Source of the DNA: an uncultured bacterium
Lineage (GTDB): Bacteria > Cyanobacteriota > Vampirovibrionia > Gastranaerophilales > Gastranaerophilaceae
Reading direction: 5' to 3'
NCBI GenBank assembly: GCA_900554095.1
Contig: USGC01000026.1
Coordinates: forward strand, 1-15,104
Length of the DNA stretch: 15,104 bases
In this document: positions 5,529-12,569 of the stretch, piece by piece
How positions within the stretch are numbered: position 1 is the first letter of the stretch
How the letters are laid out: each line of letters opens with the position of its first letter
The notes under the pieces: model-generated
Databases searched by the model: none
Told to the model about the DNA's origin: nothing
Seen by the model: the letters and a program-made list of their open reading frames with translations, nothing else
Position numbers and translations under genes: made by a program

Positions 5529-6470
5529 ATGTCAAATTTAGCTTTTAAATATAATGATAGAGTTGTCAACACTGCTAAACCCGTATTAAAATGGGCTGGC
5601 GGTAAAAGTCAATTATTGTCTCAACTTAATGAATTGTTGCCGCCGAAATTAAAAGTTAATGCGATAAACACATACATAGAGCCATTTGTTGGTGGTGGTG
5701 CTATGTTTTTCAATCTTTGCAAAATGTATGATTTTAAGAATGTTTATCTTTTTGATACCAACCGAGAGTTAGTAATACTTTACAATGTTATTAAATATGA
5801 TGTGAAGCTGTTAATTGAAGAATTGAAGCATATCTCTAATGAATATTTTAGCCTATCTGAACAAGACAGGGATAAATATTACTACTTAAGAAGAGATGAA
5901 TATAATAGTTTCAATAAAGAAATTAACGTAAATACATATAATACACAATTTATCAGAAGAGCGGCCTTAACGATTTTCATCAATCGCACATGCTTTAATG
6001 GCTTATACAGGGTTAATTCTAAGAATAAGTTTAATGTTCCTGTCGGCAAATACAAAAATCCACGGATTTTGGATGACAAAAATTTATTAAATGTTTCAGA
6101 AGCTTTACAAGTGGCTGAAATTCGACATTGCGATTTTTCAGAAACTCTGAAATATGCTGATAATGATACCTTTATTTATTACGATCCGCCATATCGTCCA
6201 ATTAGCAAGACATCTGCTTTTAACTCATATTCTGCAGAAGATTTTAACGATGATGAGCAGAGGCGACTGAAAAAGCTTTTTGATGAGTGCCATAAAAAAG
6301 GTGCTTTACAAATGGAAAGCAATTCTGATCCAACAAATTATATAGAAGATCTGTTTTTTGATGATTTGTATAGTAATTATAAAATTCATCGGGTTAACGC
6401 TACAAGAATAATCAATTCAAATGCGGAAAAAAGAGGTGTAATCAGGGAATTGGTTATTACCAATTATTAA
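5529..6470 (+). CDS. dpnM: DNA adenine methyltransferase, Dam/DpnM type (GATC)
   Basis: A class alpha N6-adenine methyltransferase of 313 residues. Motifs occur in the class alpha order: KWAGGKSQLL at 21-30 (motif X, SAM binding), EPFVGGGAMFF at 51-61 (motif I), then DPPY at 219-222 (catalytic motif IV) followed by YRPISKTSAFNSY, typical of the Dam/M.DpnII group. It should methylate the adenine of double-stranded GATC and protect host DNA from the endonuclease encoded two genes downstream. The start ATG 5529 has AGAGG a few bases upstream. A second methyltransferase follows after 3 nt. GATC specificity is inferred from the family and from the DpnII-like endonuclease. Confidence 0.92.
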   Translation: MSNLAFKYNDRVVNTAKPVLKWAGGKSQLLSQLNELLPPKLKVNAINTYIEPFVGGGAMFFNLCKMYDFKNVYLFDTNRELVILYNVIKYDVKLLIEELKHISNEYFSLSEQDRDKYYYLRRDEYNSFNKEINVNTYNTQFIRRAALTIFINRTCFNGLYRVNSKNKFNVPVGKYKNPRILDDKNLLNVSEALQVAEIRHCDFSETLKYADNDTFIYYDPPYRPISKTSAFNSYSAEDFNDDEQRRLKKLFDECHKKGALQMESNSDPTNYIEDLFFDDLYSNYKIHRVNATRIINSNAEKRGVIRELVITNY

Positions 6471-6473
6471 TTG

Positions 6474-7247
6474 ATGAAAAAGCCTTACAGATTATATAAT
6501 GGTGATTGTTTTGAAATACTAAAAGATTTTCCTGAAAATACTTTTGATATGGTTTTTGCAGATCCTCCTTATATGTTATCTAATGGAGGAATATCTTGTC
6601 AAAATGGTAAAATGGTTTCGGTGAATAAAGGTGCTTGGGATAAAAGTCGAGGCATTACTGAAGATTTTGAATTCCATAAAAAATGGCTAGAGCTTTGTAA
6701 AAGAGTTTTGAAACCTAATGGAACACTTTGGGTTTCCGGAACTTATCATAGTATATATTCCTGTGGTTTCGCAATGCTTTTATTAGATTACCATATATTA
6801 AATGATATTTCTTGGTTCAAACCCAATGCAAGTCCCAATTTATCATGTAAATATTTTACAGCCAGTCATGAGAGCTTAATTTGGGCAAGAAAAAATAAGA
6901 TGGCTAAGCATTATTTCAATTATGAGGCTATGAAAGATGGTGACTTCCCTAAAGATTTTATTAAAAAACCTCATACTCAGATGAGAAGTGTTTGGGCTAT
7001 ATCTACGCCTCAATCAAATGAAAAAATATTTGGGAAACACCCGACTCAAAAACCATTAGCTTTATTAGAGAGGATAATTGAAGCCTCGACCAAAGAAAAT
7101 GACTTAATTTTAGATCCTTTTATGGGGAGCGGGACAACAGGAGTGGCTGCTTTGAAATTAAATCGTCGTTTTGTTGGAATAGATGTGGAAAAACAATATG
7201 TTGATCTGGCAGAAAAAAGAATAAGCTCTATACTTTCTTCTAAATAA
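6474..7247 (+). CDS. dpnA: second DNA methyltransferase, DpnA type
   Basis: A class beta amino-methyltransferase of 257 residues. The catalytic DPPY is early (residues 30-33, VFADPPYMLSNGG) and the SAM-binding FMGSGTTG is near the C-terminus, after HPTQKPLALLERII; this order defines class beta. In the Streptococcus pneumoniae DpnII system the second enzyme, DpnA, has this architecture and methylates GATC also on single-stranded DNA, which protects incoming DNA during transfer. That would suit a mobile element (inference). The frame can be opened at TTG 6471, but ATG 6474 follows immediately and matches the family N-terminus. It starts 3 nt after the stop of the first methyltransferase, so translation is probably coupled. 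Confidence 0.9.
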   Translation: MKKPYRLYNGDCFEILKDFPENTFDMVFADPPYMLSNGGISCQNGKMVSVNKGAWDKSRGITEDFEFHKKWLELCKRVLKPNGTLWVSGTYHSIYSCGFAMLLLDYHILNDISWFKPNASPNLSCKYFTASHESLIWARKNKMAKHYFNYEAMKDGDFPKDFIKKPHTQMRSVWAISTPQSNEKIFGKHPTQKPLALLERIIEASTKENDLILDPFMGSGTTGVAALKLNRRFVGIDVEKQYVDLAEKRISSILSSK

Positions 7248-7260
7248 CAAGGAGAATGCG

Positions 7261-7818
7261 ATGCCAATAGAGCCTACAGTTTTATCTTTAGATATATCCC
7301 ATTGTAATTCTAGAGAAGATATCAGAAAATTTGTAACAGAGACATTTCTTGATGAAGTCGCCGGAAAGGGAAATGGTGTGGAAACTTCTAAATATCGTTA
7401 CAATGTATACGAAATATCCGAAGGTAGATATATTTTTTTAAATCGCCCTGCACATCTCAACAAAGGATTTGATTTTACTGTTTGTGTAGATGATGAACGC
7501 TTTCCTTCTAAGCCCAATAAAAATGGAAAAATAACATATAGCAATAGACCTTCCCATTATGCTATATTAGAAGATCTGAAAAATAAAAAACAAGAAAGTA
7601 ACGAAAAATATAGAATTTTATTAAATGTAATAAAAAAAATATATAATATCAAACCTATAACAGAGGAAATTCCATCTTTTTCTACAGGGTATGATGTTAA
7701 TATGCTTCTTTCTATAATAAATTGGTTGTTTATTGAGCAGGATATTACATATTGGAATTATTCTGGACGAAATATGTTAATGAGCGGTATTTTAGAAATA
7801 GATGAGGATACGTTATGA
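7261..7818 (+). CDS. hypothetical protein between methyltransferase and endonuclease
   Basis: A 185-residue soluble protein with no family I recognise. It starts at ATG 7261 with a strong AAGGAG 6 nt upstream, and its stop overlaps the next start by 4 nt (ATGA). It is therefore embedded in the restriction-modification operon. Visible stretches are YNVYEISEGRYIFLNRPAHL and FDFTVCVDDERFPSKPNKNG, suggesting an alpha/beta fold, and a C-terminal helical part with two aromatic-rich segments (NWLFIEQDITYWNYSG). There are no helix-turn-helix, membrane or obvious catalytic motifs. It may be an accessory or control subunit of the DpnII-type system, or unrelated cargo that entered the operon. The classic three-gene DpnII operon has no such gene. 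Confidence 0.85.
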   Translation: MPIEPTVLSLDISHCNSREDIRKFVTETFLDEVAGKGNGVETSKYRYNVYEISEGRYIFLNRPAHLNKGFDFTVCVDDERFPSKPNKNGKITYSNRPSHYAILEDLKNKKQESNEKYRILLNVIKKIYNIKPITEEIPSFSTGYDVNMLLSIINWLFIEQDITYWNYSGRNMLMSGILEIDEDTL

Positions 7819-8711
7819 AATATTGTCAAGTTTTTAAGGATAAACTGAAATGTAATAATCCTGATGATGTTTTTACTTGTCTTATTAACAATTTGAAAGA
7901 GACTATTAAAACTTGGGATTATTTTGTAAATTGGGATAAAGTCATAAAAAATTACAGAGACGTAGAAATTTCTCTAAACTTGTTAAACACATTGATTGGT
8001 AAAGACGATATTGAAACAGCTGCAAGAGAATTATTAAAAGAATATCCTAAGGTTATAGGTGTTATTCCGGCATTGTTGGCTTATAGAGAAAGAAAAGTAA
8101 AACTTCTTTCTGATGTTAGTAAATTCTCAATTACAGAATATGATTTTGCAAAAACTATTGATGTAGATAAAGCAGTTATGTTTTTAAAGAAAACCGGCTT
8201 CTTACGGTTATTATCAGACAGGAACATAAAATCTATTCCTGATTATTTTATTGGTGTAGAAGTAGGTCTTGATTCCAATGGGAGGAAAAATCGTAGCGGT
8301 ACTTCAATGGAAGATATTGCTGAATTTTTTATCAAAGATATTTGTCAACGGAATGGATTCGAATATATAGCTCAGGCAACTGCAGATAAGATTAAGAAAA
8401 AATGGAATAAAGATATTACAGTTACAAAATCCTCCAAAAGAATTGATTTTGCTGTTAATACACCCAATAAACTTTATTTGATTGAAACAAACTTTTATGG
8501 TGGTAGCGGCTCTAAACTCAAATCAACAGCCGGAGAATATGCTGAAATATATCATCAATGGACGAAAGATGGACATCAATTTATTTGGATTACAGATGGT
8601 TTAGGCTGGCAGTCGACCAAACGACCGTTAAGAGATACATTTGATAGCACAGATTATATCATTAATCTTGATATGATTCAGAAAGGTGTTTTAGAAGAGC
8701 TAATACAATGA
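7815..8711 (+). CDS. dpnB: type II restriction endonuclease, DpnII family (GATC)
   Basis: A 298-residue protein similar to R.DpnII/MboI-type enzymes, which cut unmethylated GATC. The family signature GVEVGLDSNGRKNRSGTSME (147-166) is followed by KRIDFAV (D211) and YLIETNFYGGSGSKLKSTAG (E224). The last two form the acidic part of the PD-(D/E)xK-like centre of this family. The C-terminal FIWITDGLGWQSTKRPLRDT also fits these enzymes. The start overlaps the preceding stop by 4 nt, so it is translated last in the four-gene operon, after both methyltransferases, a common order that favours protection before cutting. The length is normal and the frame is intact, so the system is probably functional. 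Confidence 0.92.
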   Translation: MKYCQVFKDKLKCNNPDDVFTCLINNLKETIKTWDYFVNWDKVIKNYRDVEISLNLLNTLIGKDDIETAARELLKEYPKVIGVIPALLAYRERKVKLLSDVSKFSITEYDFAKTIDVDKAVMFLKKTGFLRLLSDRNIKSIPDYFIGVEVGLDSNGRKNRSGTSMEDIAEFFIKDICQRNGFEYIAQATADKIKKKWNKDITVTKSSKRIDFAVNTPNKLYLIETNFYGGSGSKLKSTAGEYAEIYHQWTKDGHQFIWITDGLGWQSTKRPLRDTFDSTDYIINLDMIQKGVLEELIQ

Positions 8712-8748
8712 TGAAAGTAATTTCAGATAAACAAAATACCTCTTTAAA

Positions 8749-9705
8749 TTAAATTTTAGTTTTATTTGGCACATTGATTGTTTCATTTTTATCGGAATCA
8801 GCTATAGCATTCTGTTGAACCTGATATGGATTGAAAAAAGCATTTCCGATTTGAGATATGACACCCTGTGCTTGAGCCGCTCCAATTTTTTGATGTATAT
8901 ATTTTACTCTATCCAGATTTACATAATCTTGCATATTTCTATATACAGAGGTTGTAATATTTTCTTTTAGTGTTCTTTTCTCTAAAACTTTATATTCATC
9001 TTTTAAAATGCTTATTTTGGCATTATTAGATGTCGTTTCTTTTCCTTCAATTATTGTTTTCTCTGGAGCATTAACGACTTCAGCTTTAAAATTATAACAA
9101 ATTTGTTCATTTGCCGAAGTTAAATAATTTATTTCACAATCAAAACTTAAAGTTGTTTGATTATTTCTATCTAATTCTTCCCAAATTTTGGTTCTTTGCT
9201 CTGTATTATGCATTCTCAAAATAATTTCTTCATTTTTCCTGAGCAAATCTACAACATTTGAAAAATGATCTTCAATCTTTGCATCAGAATTTGTTTTTAA
9301 TAATGTTTTAACATCAATTTTAACCGAATGTATATTTTTCTTACTTTCATTCTTAATAGAAAATATCCTGTGATTTTGATCCCTTTTGGTATTGTCATCG
9401 AAAAAATCAAAACCTTCTTTATCAGATGAAACAAGCAAAACTCTGTCACGAATATTGAAAAGAATAAGCTCTTCAATTATACTAAAAAAGCAGTTCCACT
9501 TTATTGTTGGTTTGATAATAACCATATTATCGCGTTTATTTTGATATTCTTTATCTTTTTCATATAATTCGACGGTTTTCTTATTTGTATATACAACAGC
9601 TATATATGTCATAAGGGCAGTTAATATTCCAGCAAATATAGTCGCACCAAATGTCCACCAATCAGTTGCAATTGCAGTTTCAATAATTATTCCTGATTCT
9701 TCCAT
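8749..9705 (-). CDS. membrane-anchored protein of unknown function
   Basis: A 318-residue protein with one hydrophobic helix near the N-terminus (about residues 16-40, WWTFGATIFAGILTALMTYI plus AVVYT), followed by a basic/charged linker NKKTVELYEKDKEYQNKRDN and a large cytoplasmic part. The remainder mixes beta-like and helical stretches; the C-terminal 60 residues contain a helix and low-complexity Asn/Gln-rich sequence. The general plan (one TM helix, charged coil, cytoplasmic domain) is common among accessory phage and defence proteins, but I recognise no domain. It converges on the endonuclease gene with 37 nt between the stops. The start is ATG 9705, with AAGAGA upstream. Its function is unknown. 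Confidence 0.8.
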   Translation of the reverse strand: MEESGIIIETAIATDWWTFGATIFAGILTALMTYIAVVYTNKKTVELYEKDKEYQNKRDNMVIIKPTIKWNCFFSIIEELILFNIRDRVLLVSSDKEGFDFFDDNTKRDQNHRIFSIKNESKKNIHSVKIDVKTLLKTNSDAKIEDHFSNVVDLLRKNEEIILRMHNTEQRTKIWEELDRNNQTTLSFDCEINYLTSANEQICYNFKAEVVNAPEKTIIEGKETTSNNAKISILKDEYKVLEKRTLKENITTSVYRNMQDYVNLDRVKYIHQKIGAAQAQGVISQIGNAFFNPYQVQQNAIADSDKNETINVPNKTKI

Positions 9706-10019
9706 AAAACAATCTCTTAAAGTTACAAGTATACAAAAATTAATTTCATTTTATTGATTTAATTCTCTAAAAGCAAGTTTTTCAACGTTTTTTTTGACAA
9801 GAAAAACATTTATAGCTTAATTTTGCGATATTTCGATTAAGTGACATCCGTGTCATTAAATCAAAAACTAAGCATTTTCCGTCCATAACTTAGCAATCCC
9901 GCCCAAATCGTAGCAAAATGTCATCAGTTTCGTGAGTTTTAGGGGCTCCCGAATAAGATTATTCACGACATAATGTAAATAGTTAATGAGCAAACAACTA
10001 TTTATGAAAGGAAAAAGTT
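9706..10019. other. gene-free divergent region between membrane protein and small operon
   Basis: About 310 bp between divergent genes should hold both promoters. It contains the first copy of the 28-bp palindrome (9836-9863), a weak CTAAG...CTTAG hairpin after it, GAATAA-GA-TTATTC (9951-9964), and a perfect 8-bp inverted repeat AAATAGTT/AACTATTT (9977-10003) ending 16 nt before the small gene. CACGACATAAT (9964-9974) recurs at 12954-12964 upstream of the recombinase gene. No ORF was found. Confidence 0.6.
9836..9863. repeat. 28-bp palindromic repeat, copy 1
   Basis: Begins ATTAAGTGACAT, centre CC, continues GTGTCATTAAATCA. It has one or two differences from the copies at 12291 and 12795 and several from 10974. 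The near-palindromic core TGACATCGATGTCA is perfect in copy 3. It lies upstream of the 10020-10760 operon, where an operator would be expected. Confidence 0.8.
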
Positions 10020-10151
10020 ATGTGGTATGTAAAACTCAATGACTCTATTCTTCCAATACCTGATCAATCTTTCAGCGATTGTCTGGCCGAGTGTAACAAA
10101 CTTAAAGAAACAATGATTGCGGTTTGTGCTGAGCCTGTTTTTATTAACTAA
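10020..10151 (+). CDS. 43-residue hypothetical protein
   Basis: A short gene starting at ATG 10020 with AAAGGAAA about 6 nt upstream and ending at TAA 10149-10151. The product starts MWYVKLNDSILPIPDQSFSD and contains three cysteines (C21, C25, C36). The first 15 residues look like a beta hairpin, followed by one helix (CLAECNKLKETMIAV). It is the first gene of an apparent operon with 10175-10432 (23-nt gap) and 10443-10760. I cannot assign a family. The good ribosome binding site and operon position support it. Confidence 0.65.
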   Translation: MWYVKLNDSILPIPDQSFSDCLAECNKLKETMIAVCAEPVFIN

Positions 10152-10174
10152 TTTTATGATGAGGAGATACTGAT

Positions 10175-10432
10175 ATGTTGAAGAATTTTGAAAATTGGTT
10201 GTTGGAAAATAAATACTCTGCTTTGACTGCTGCTGATTATGCCGGAAGAATTGAGAGATTGTGTCGTGTTGAGAAGTTTACACTTGCCCATCTGGTTGAA
10301 AATATTTCTTCTATACTGCCTCAATATGAAATAACCGGTGAAAAATCTAGCTATGGTAAAAGAAGTCATACATCAGTCAGACAGGCTTTGAGAAAATTCA
10401 AAATGTTTCTTGCTTCTGAAATATCTGCTTAA
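10175..10432 (+). CDS. small protein resembling the N-terminal core-binding domain of tyrosine recombinases
   Basis: An 85-residue protein, start ATG 10175, GAGGAG 8 nt upstream. FENWLLENKYSALTAADYAG, the following RIERLCR and the later HTSVRQALRKFKMFLAS resemble the SAM-like helical domain that tyrosine recombinases use to grip the core site. There the pattern is a short helix, Ser/Thr, then Y...RI..L, and a last helix with ALR.F..FL. No catalytic domain (R-H-R-Y) follows. It could be an accessory DNA-binding protein such as an excision factor, or a relict of an integrase that became a small protein. The frame is intact and lies in the middle of a tightly spaced three-gene operon. The fold assignment is by eye. 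Confidence 0.72.
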   Translation: MLKNFENWLLENKYSALTAADYAGRIERLCRVEKFTLAHLVENISSILPQYEITGEKSSYGKRSHTSVRQALRKFKMFLASEISA

Positions 10433-10442
10433 GAGGTGTGTT

Positions 10443-10760
10443 ATGACAGATGTAAAAACCTTAAATGACAATCTTCGTAAACATCTTATTGGTGGAAGAG
10501 TAATGTTAACTGCTGGTATAAATGCTAAATCACAAGATGATATTGCAAGAATTTTATCCAAAGTCAGACAGTTTAATCATTTTACACCGGATAACGACCC
10601 GTATAATGAACACGATTTTGGTAGTTTTGATTATAAAGGCGAAAAAATCTTCTGGAAAATTGATTACTATGACAAAAACTATCAATACTTATCAGAGGAT
10701 CCTGCCAATCCAAATTTAACAAATCGTGTTATGACTGTTATGTTGGCAAGCGAGTATTAA
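10443..10760 (+). CDS. DUF3768 family protein
   Basis: A 105-residue protein with the clear DUF3768 signature: LRKHLIGGRVMLTAGINA, then DNDPYNEHDFGSFDYKGEKI, FWKIDYYDKNYQYLSEDPAN and a C-terminal RVMTVMLASEY. The family is typical of alphaproteobacterial plasmids, phages and integrative elements, and its biochemical role is not established. The frame can be extended to 10410, but ATG 10443 gives the family N-terminus and has AAGAGG upstream. It starts 10 nt after the preceding stop, so it is the last gene of the operon. Its presence supports both the alphaproteobacterial assignment and the mobile nature of E4. Confidence 0.9.
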   Translation: MTDVKTLNDNLRKHLIGGRVMLTAGINAKSQDDIARILSKVRQFNHFTPDNDPYNEHDFGSFDYKGEKIFWKIDYYDKNYQYLSEDPANPNLTNRVMTVMLASEY

Positions 10761-10973
10761 ACAACAAAGACTCATTTTTTGACCCATGGATAACGATTTT
10801 ACTTTTGATATAGGTTTTATTATGAAAAAGTAATTTCTAAGTCCACGGGTTATTTATTGAGGCATAAACATAATAATAACCTATTTACAATGTGTTATAA
10901 CTATCAAAAGAATCTGATAACATTGTAATGTCGCGATTCTTCGGGAATGTAAAACAGTTTTTTAATTATTTTG

Positions 10974-11001
10974 ATTATGTGACGTTGATGTCATTAATTC
11001 A
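10974..11001. repeat. 28-bp palindromic repeat, copy 2 (most diverged)
   Basis: Shows ATTATGTGACGT then TGATGTCATTAATTCA, about five differences from copy 3. The TGAC...GTCA half-sites are kept. The first AACTTCT hairpin starts 7 bp further on. This copy does not lie upstream of any recognised gene. Confidence 0.7.
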
Positions 11002-11008
11002 TAAAACT

Positions 11009-11066
11009 AACTTCTCGGCAAATAAGAAAAGAAGTTGTAACCTCTCGGTAAATTGGAAAAGAAGTT
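11009..11066. repeat. two tandem AACTTCT...AGAAGTT hairpin repeats
   Basis: Two 28-nt units (11009-11036 and 11039-11066), 2 nt apart, share (AAC)(T/C)TCTCGG(C/T)AAAT, a short variable part and GAAAAGAAGTT. The ends AACTTCT and AGAAGTT pair; the second unit has one mismatch. A third unit lies at 12365-12392 on the other side of the Rep-like gene. The iteron-like spacing suggests a protein-binding or origin role (inference). Confidence 0.7.
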
Positions 11067-11135
11067 AACTTATGACATAGCAGTGTTACAAGTTAAAAAA
11101 TAAATTGTCGTTGACGTCAAAAACTTTTTTTTAGC

Positions 11136-11163
11136 AACCTCTTGCCCTTGAGGGCACAAGGTT
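11136..11163. promoter_or_regulatory. strong stem-loop in the gene-free stretch
   Basis: AACCTCTTGCCC (11136-11147), loop TTGA, GGGCACAAGGTT (11152-11163): ten of twelve pairs form around a small internal loop. A run of eight T precedes it (11124-11132), so on the minus strand it would be followed by A8 read as U8 only in one orientation. Leftward transcripts coming from the Rep-like gene would meet the hairpin and then A's on the template, so the context fits a leftward terminator poorly but not impossibly. Confidence 0.45.
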
Positions 11164-11345
11164 AAATGTCTTATTTTTTGACCATATGAGTCAGTTGATT
11201 TATTAGGTATAGGTTTGTTAGATTTTCATTAAAAGGCTTATTCTGGGCTGATTTTTGATTCTTTATGCTTGTGTTTTGACTAAATATTGATTGTACGAAA
11301 CATTTATGGATAAAAACAATTTATATACGATTCCGGTCATATAGT

Positions 11346-12125
11346 TTATAAATTGATGTATTTAATCTTGATACCATTGTCTTTTAGTTTTTTTACGTCT
11401 GACTTATATTCTTTATAAAGTTGGTTGTAGTCATCACGGATTTTTTCAAGAAGAAATTTAGATATATACAAACCATTATTGGAACACGCTCCTTTATTAA
11501 GATAACATAACCAACCATTTGCACCATTTTTATCATATCCTTTTTTAGTTTGGAGCATATTGTTGTATTTGGAGCCTTTATATTCTTTCTTCCCATTACA
11601 AACAGATGTCTTTAATGCTAATCTGACTTTGCTATCAATATCTTCATCAAATACTTCTCTGATACCGTGTATATGTGTTTCTTTATCATTTATATCTTTT
11701 CTTTTATTCTTATGTTTATTTTCAAGGATAAAGGACATCATAGGTTTATCAGATGACTTAAAGATATAATCAAGGTTACCATATATTCTTTTAATAATAA
11801 CAGCTTTTAATTTTTTGTATGTTAAATTGCTATACTTATCTCTAAATGGTTTACTTAAGTCTAATGTAAATGGTTTAATGTTTGTAAATTTCTTTGTTTC
11901 TGCCATAAAATAAAAGAAGTATGCCAGCTTTTGTACCTGAGTTATATCTCTCCATAATGGTAATCTATGAATGTTAACTTCTTTCTTTTGATACTCATTT
12001 CCATATATATTACTAATATAGAGCGCGACATCAAATTTATTTTTGTACCAATTAACTATGGAAATAAAAGCTCTGAAACTGCGTTGGCTCTGCTTTTTTG
12101 ATTTTATTTTCTGTTTTTTTCGCAT
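11346..12125 (-). CDS. HUH endonuclease-like protein, probable rolling-circle replication initiator or relaxase
   Basis: A 259-residue, very basic protein. Three motifs appear in the order known from HUH Rep proteins: FTLDLSKPF (86-94, motif 1 FTL), ETHIHGI (149-155, motif 2 with the metal-binding H151 and H153), and GWLCYLNKG (204-212, motif 3 YxxK with Y208 as the likely nucleophile and K211). HUH enzymes nick one strand and stay bound through a 5'-phosphotyrosine to start rolling-circle replication or transfer. The frame is open to a TTG at 12131; ATG 12125 with GGAG 8 nt upstream is preferred. The assignment rests on short motifs and spacing only. Repeats flank the gene on both sides, as expected near an origin. 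Confidence 0.6.
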   Translation of the reverse strand: MRKKQKIKSKKQSQRSFRAFISIVNWYKNKFDVALYISNIYGNEYQKKEVNIHRLPLWRDITQVQKLAYFFYFMAETKKFTNIKPFTLDLSKPFRDKYSNLTYKKLKAVIIKRIYGNLDYIFKSSDKPMMSFILENKHKNKRKDINDKETHIHGIREVFDEDIDSKVRLALKTSVCNGKKEYKGSKYNNMLQTKKGYDKNGANGWLCYLNKGACSNNGLYISKFLLEKIRDDYNQLYKEYKSDVKKLKDNGIKIKYINL

Positions 12126-12251
12126 AAACAATTCTCCAACATTTTCTTTCTAGAATTGTCTGCTTGTTCGGATTTGATAAAATAAATTTCCAAATAGTAT
12201 ATTTTTTTTGCGTACTTTTGAGATTTTTCGACGTATATATAAAGAAAAGCC

Positions 12252-12279
12252 AACCTTTAAAACTCGGATGTTAAAGGTT
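12252..12279. promoter_or_regulatory. perfect 9-bp inverted repeat upstream of the Rep-like gene
   Basis: AACCTTTAA (12252-12260) and TTAAAGGTT (12271-12279) are perfect reverse complements with a 10-nt loop, 12 bp from the third 28-bp palindrome. It lies between the divergent Rep-like gene and the GC-rich region, so it may act in their regulation. No T tract follows in either direction that would make it a clear terminator. Confidence 0.5.
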
Positions 12280-12290
12280 AATCAATATCC

Positions 12291-12318
12291 ATTAAGTGAC
12301 ATCGATGTCATTAAATCA
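12291..12318. repeat. 28-bp palindromic repeat, copy 3 (best palindrome)
   Basis: Contains the perfect 14-bp palindrome TGACATCGATGTCA, extended to TTAA-G/T at both sides. It lies in the divergent region between the Rep-like gene (start 12125) and the rightward sequences from 12482, fitting an operator. The third AACTTCT hairpin follows 46 bp on. Confidence 0.8.
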
Positions 12319-12364
12319 TAACAAGCAATTTTAACCTGATGTTATATGTTGACGATAGGTTTCC

Positions 12365-12392
12365 AACTTCTCGGTAAATGAGAAAAGAAGTT
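12365..12392. repeat. AACTTCT...AGAAGTT hairpin repeat, third unit
   Basis: AACTTCTCGGTAAATGAG followed by AAAAGAAGTT. It agrees with the units at 11009 and 11039 except for a few bases in the middle. The 7-bp ends pair perfectly. Confidence 0.7.
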
Positions 12393-12481
12393 AAAAATAT
12401 TCCTACTGAAAAAGGCTAGGACCATTTTAAGCCTCGCACGTAAAGGCCTCTCTCAATTTTGGTTAGTCATTTTTAAGCCTA

Positions 12482-12569
12482 ACCGGTACGGGCTGGTGGG
12501 TAGGTGTATCCCAGCCGGAGAGTATGGGAGCGGCAACCGGCAGGCCATAGATAGGTGCTCCGGACCGGT
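12482..12569 (+). ncRNA. candidate structured RNA (GC-rich, multibranch)
   Basis: This stretch is far richer in G and C than everything around it and holds no ORF. A consistent fold can be drawn. An outer ACCGGT/ACCGGT stem (12482-12487 with 12564-12569) encloses GGCTGG/CCAGCC (12491-12496 with 12511-12516) and a second branch GGAG/CTCC (12517-12520 with 12558-12561). The second branch continues as TATGG/CCATA (12523-12527 with 12545-12549) and CGG-CAA-CCG at its tip (12531-12539). Further short pairings lie upstream (AGGCT 12413-12418 with AGCCT 12429-12433). Strand is uncertain because stems pair on both. An RNA regulator, a cis element for the 65-residue gene, or a folded single-strand origin are possible. 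I recognise no known RNA family. Confidence 0.45.

Larger units (their letters stand above)
10761..11345. other. 585-bp gene-free stretch rich in inverted repeats
   Basis: It lies between two convergent gene ends, where little regulatory sequence is needed, yet it is dense in structure. It holds a 9-bp stem TTACAATGT/ACATTGTAA (10885-10893, 10920-10928), a copy of the 28-bp palindrome (10974), two AACTTCT-type hairpins (11009-11066), a perfect palindrome TTGACGTCAA (11111-11120) and a long stem-loop (11136-11163). Two diverged segments share ATTTTTTGACC and, further on, TATAGGTTT (10774-10822 and 11169-11216). No ORF longer than 15 codons with a plausible ribosome binding site is present. An origin, an antisense RNA or a transfer site are possible. 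Confidence 0.55.

Noticed and set aside
10786..10833. 15-codon ORF starting MDNDFTFDIG
   Set aside because: No ribosome binding site, very short, and the matching segment at 11169 does not keep the frame.
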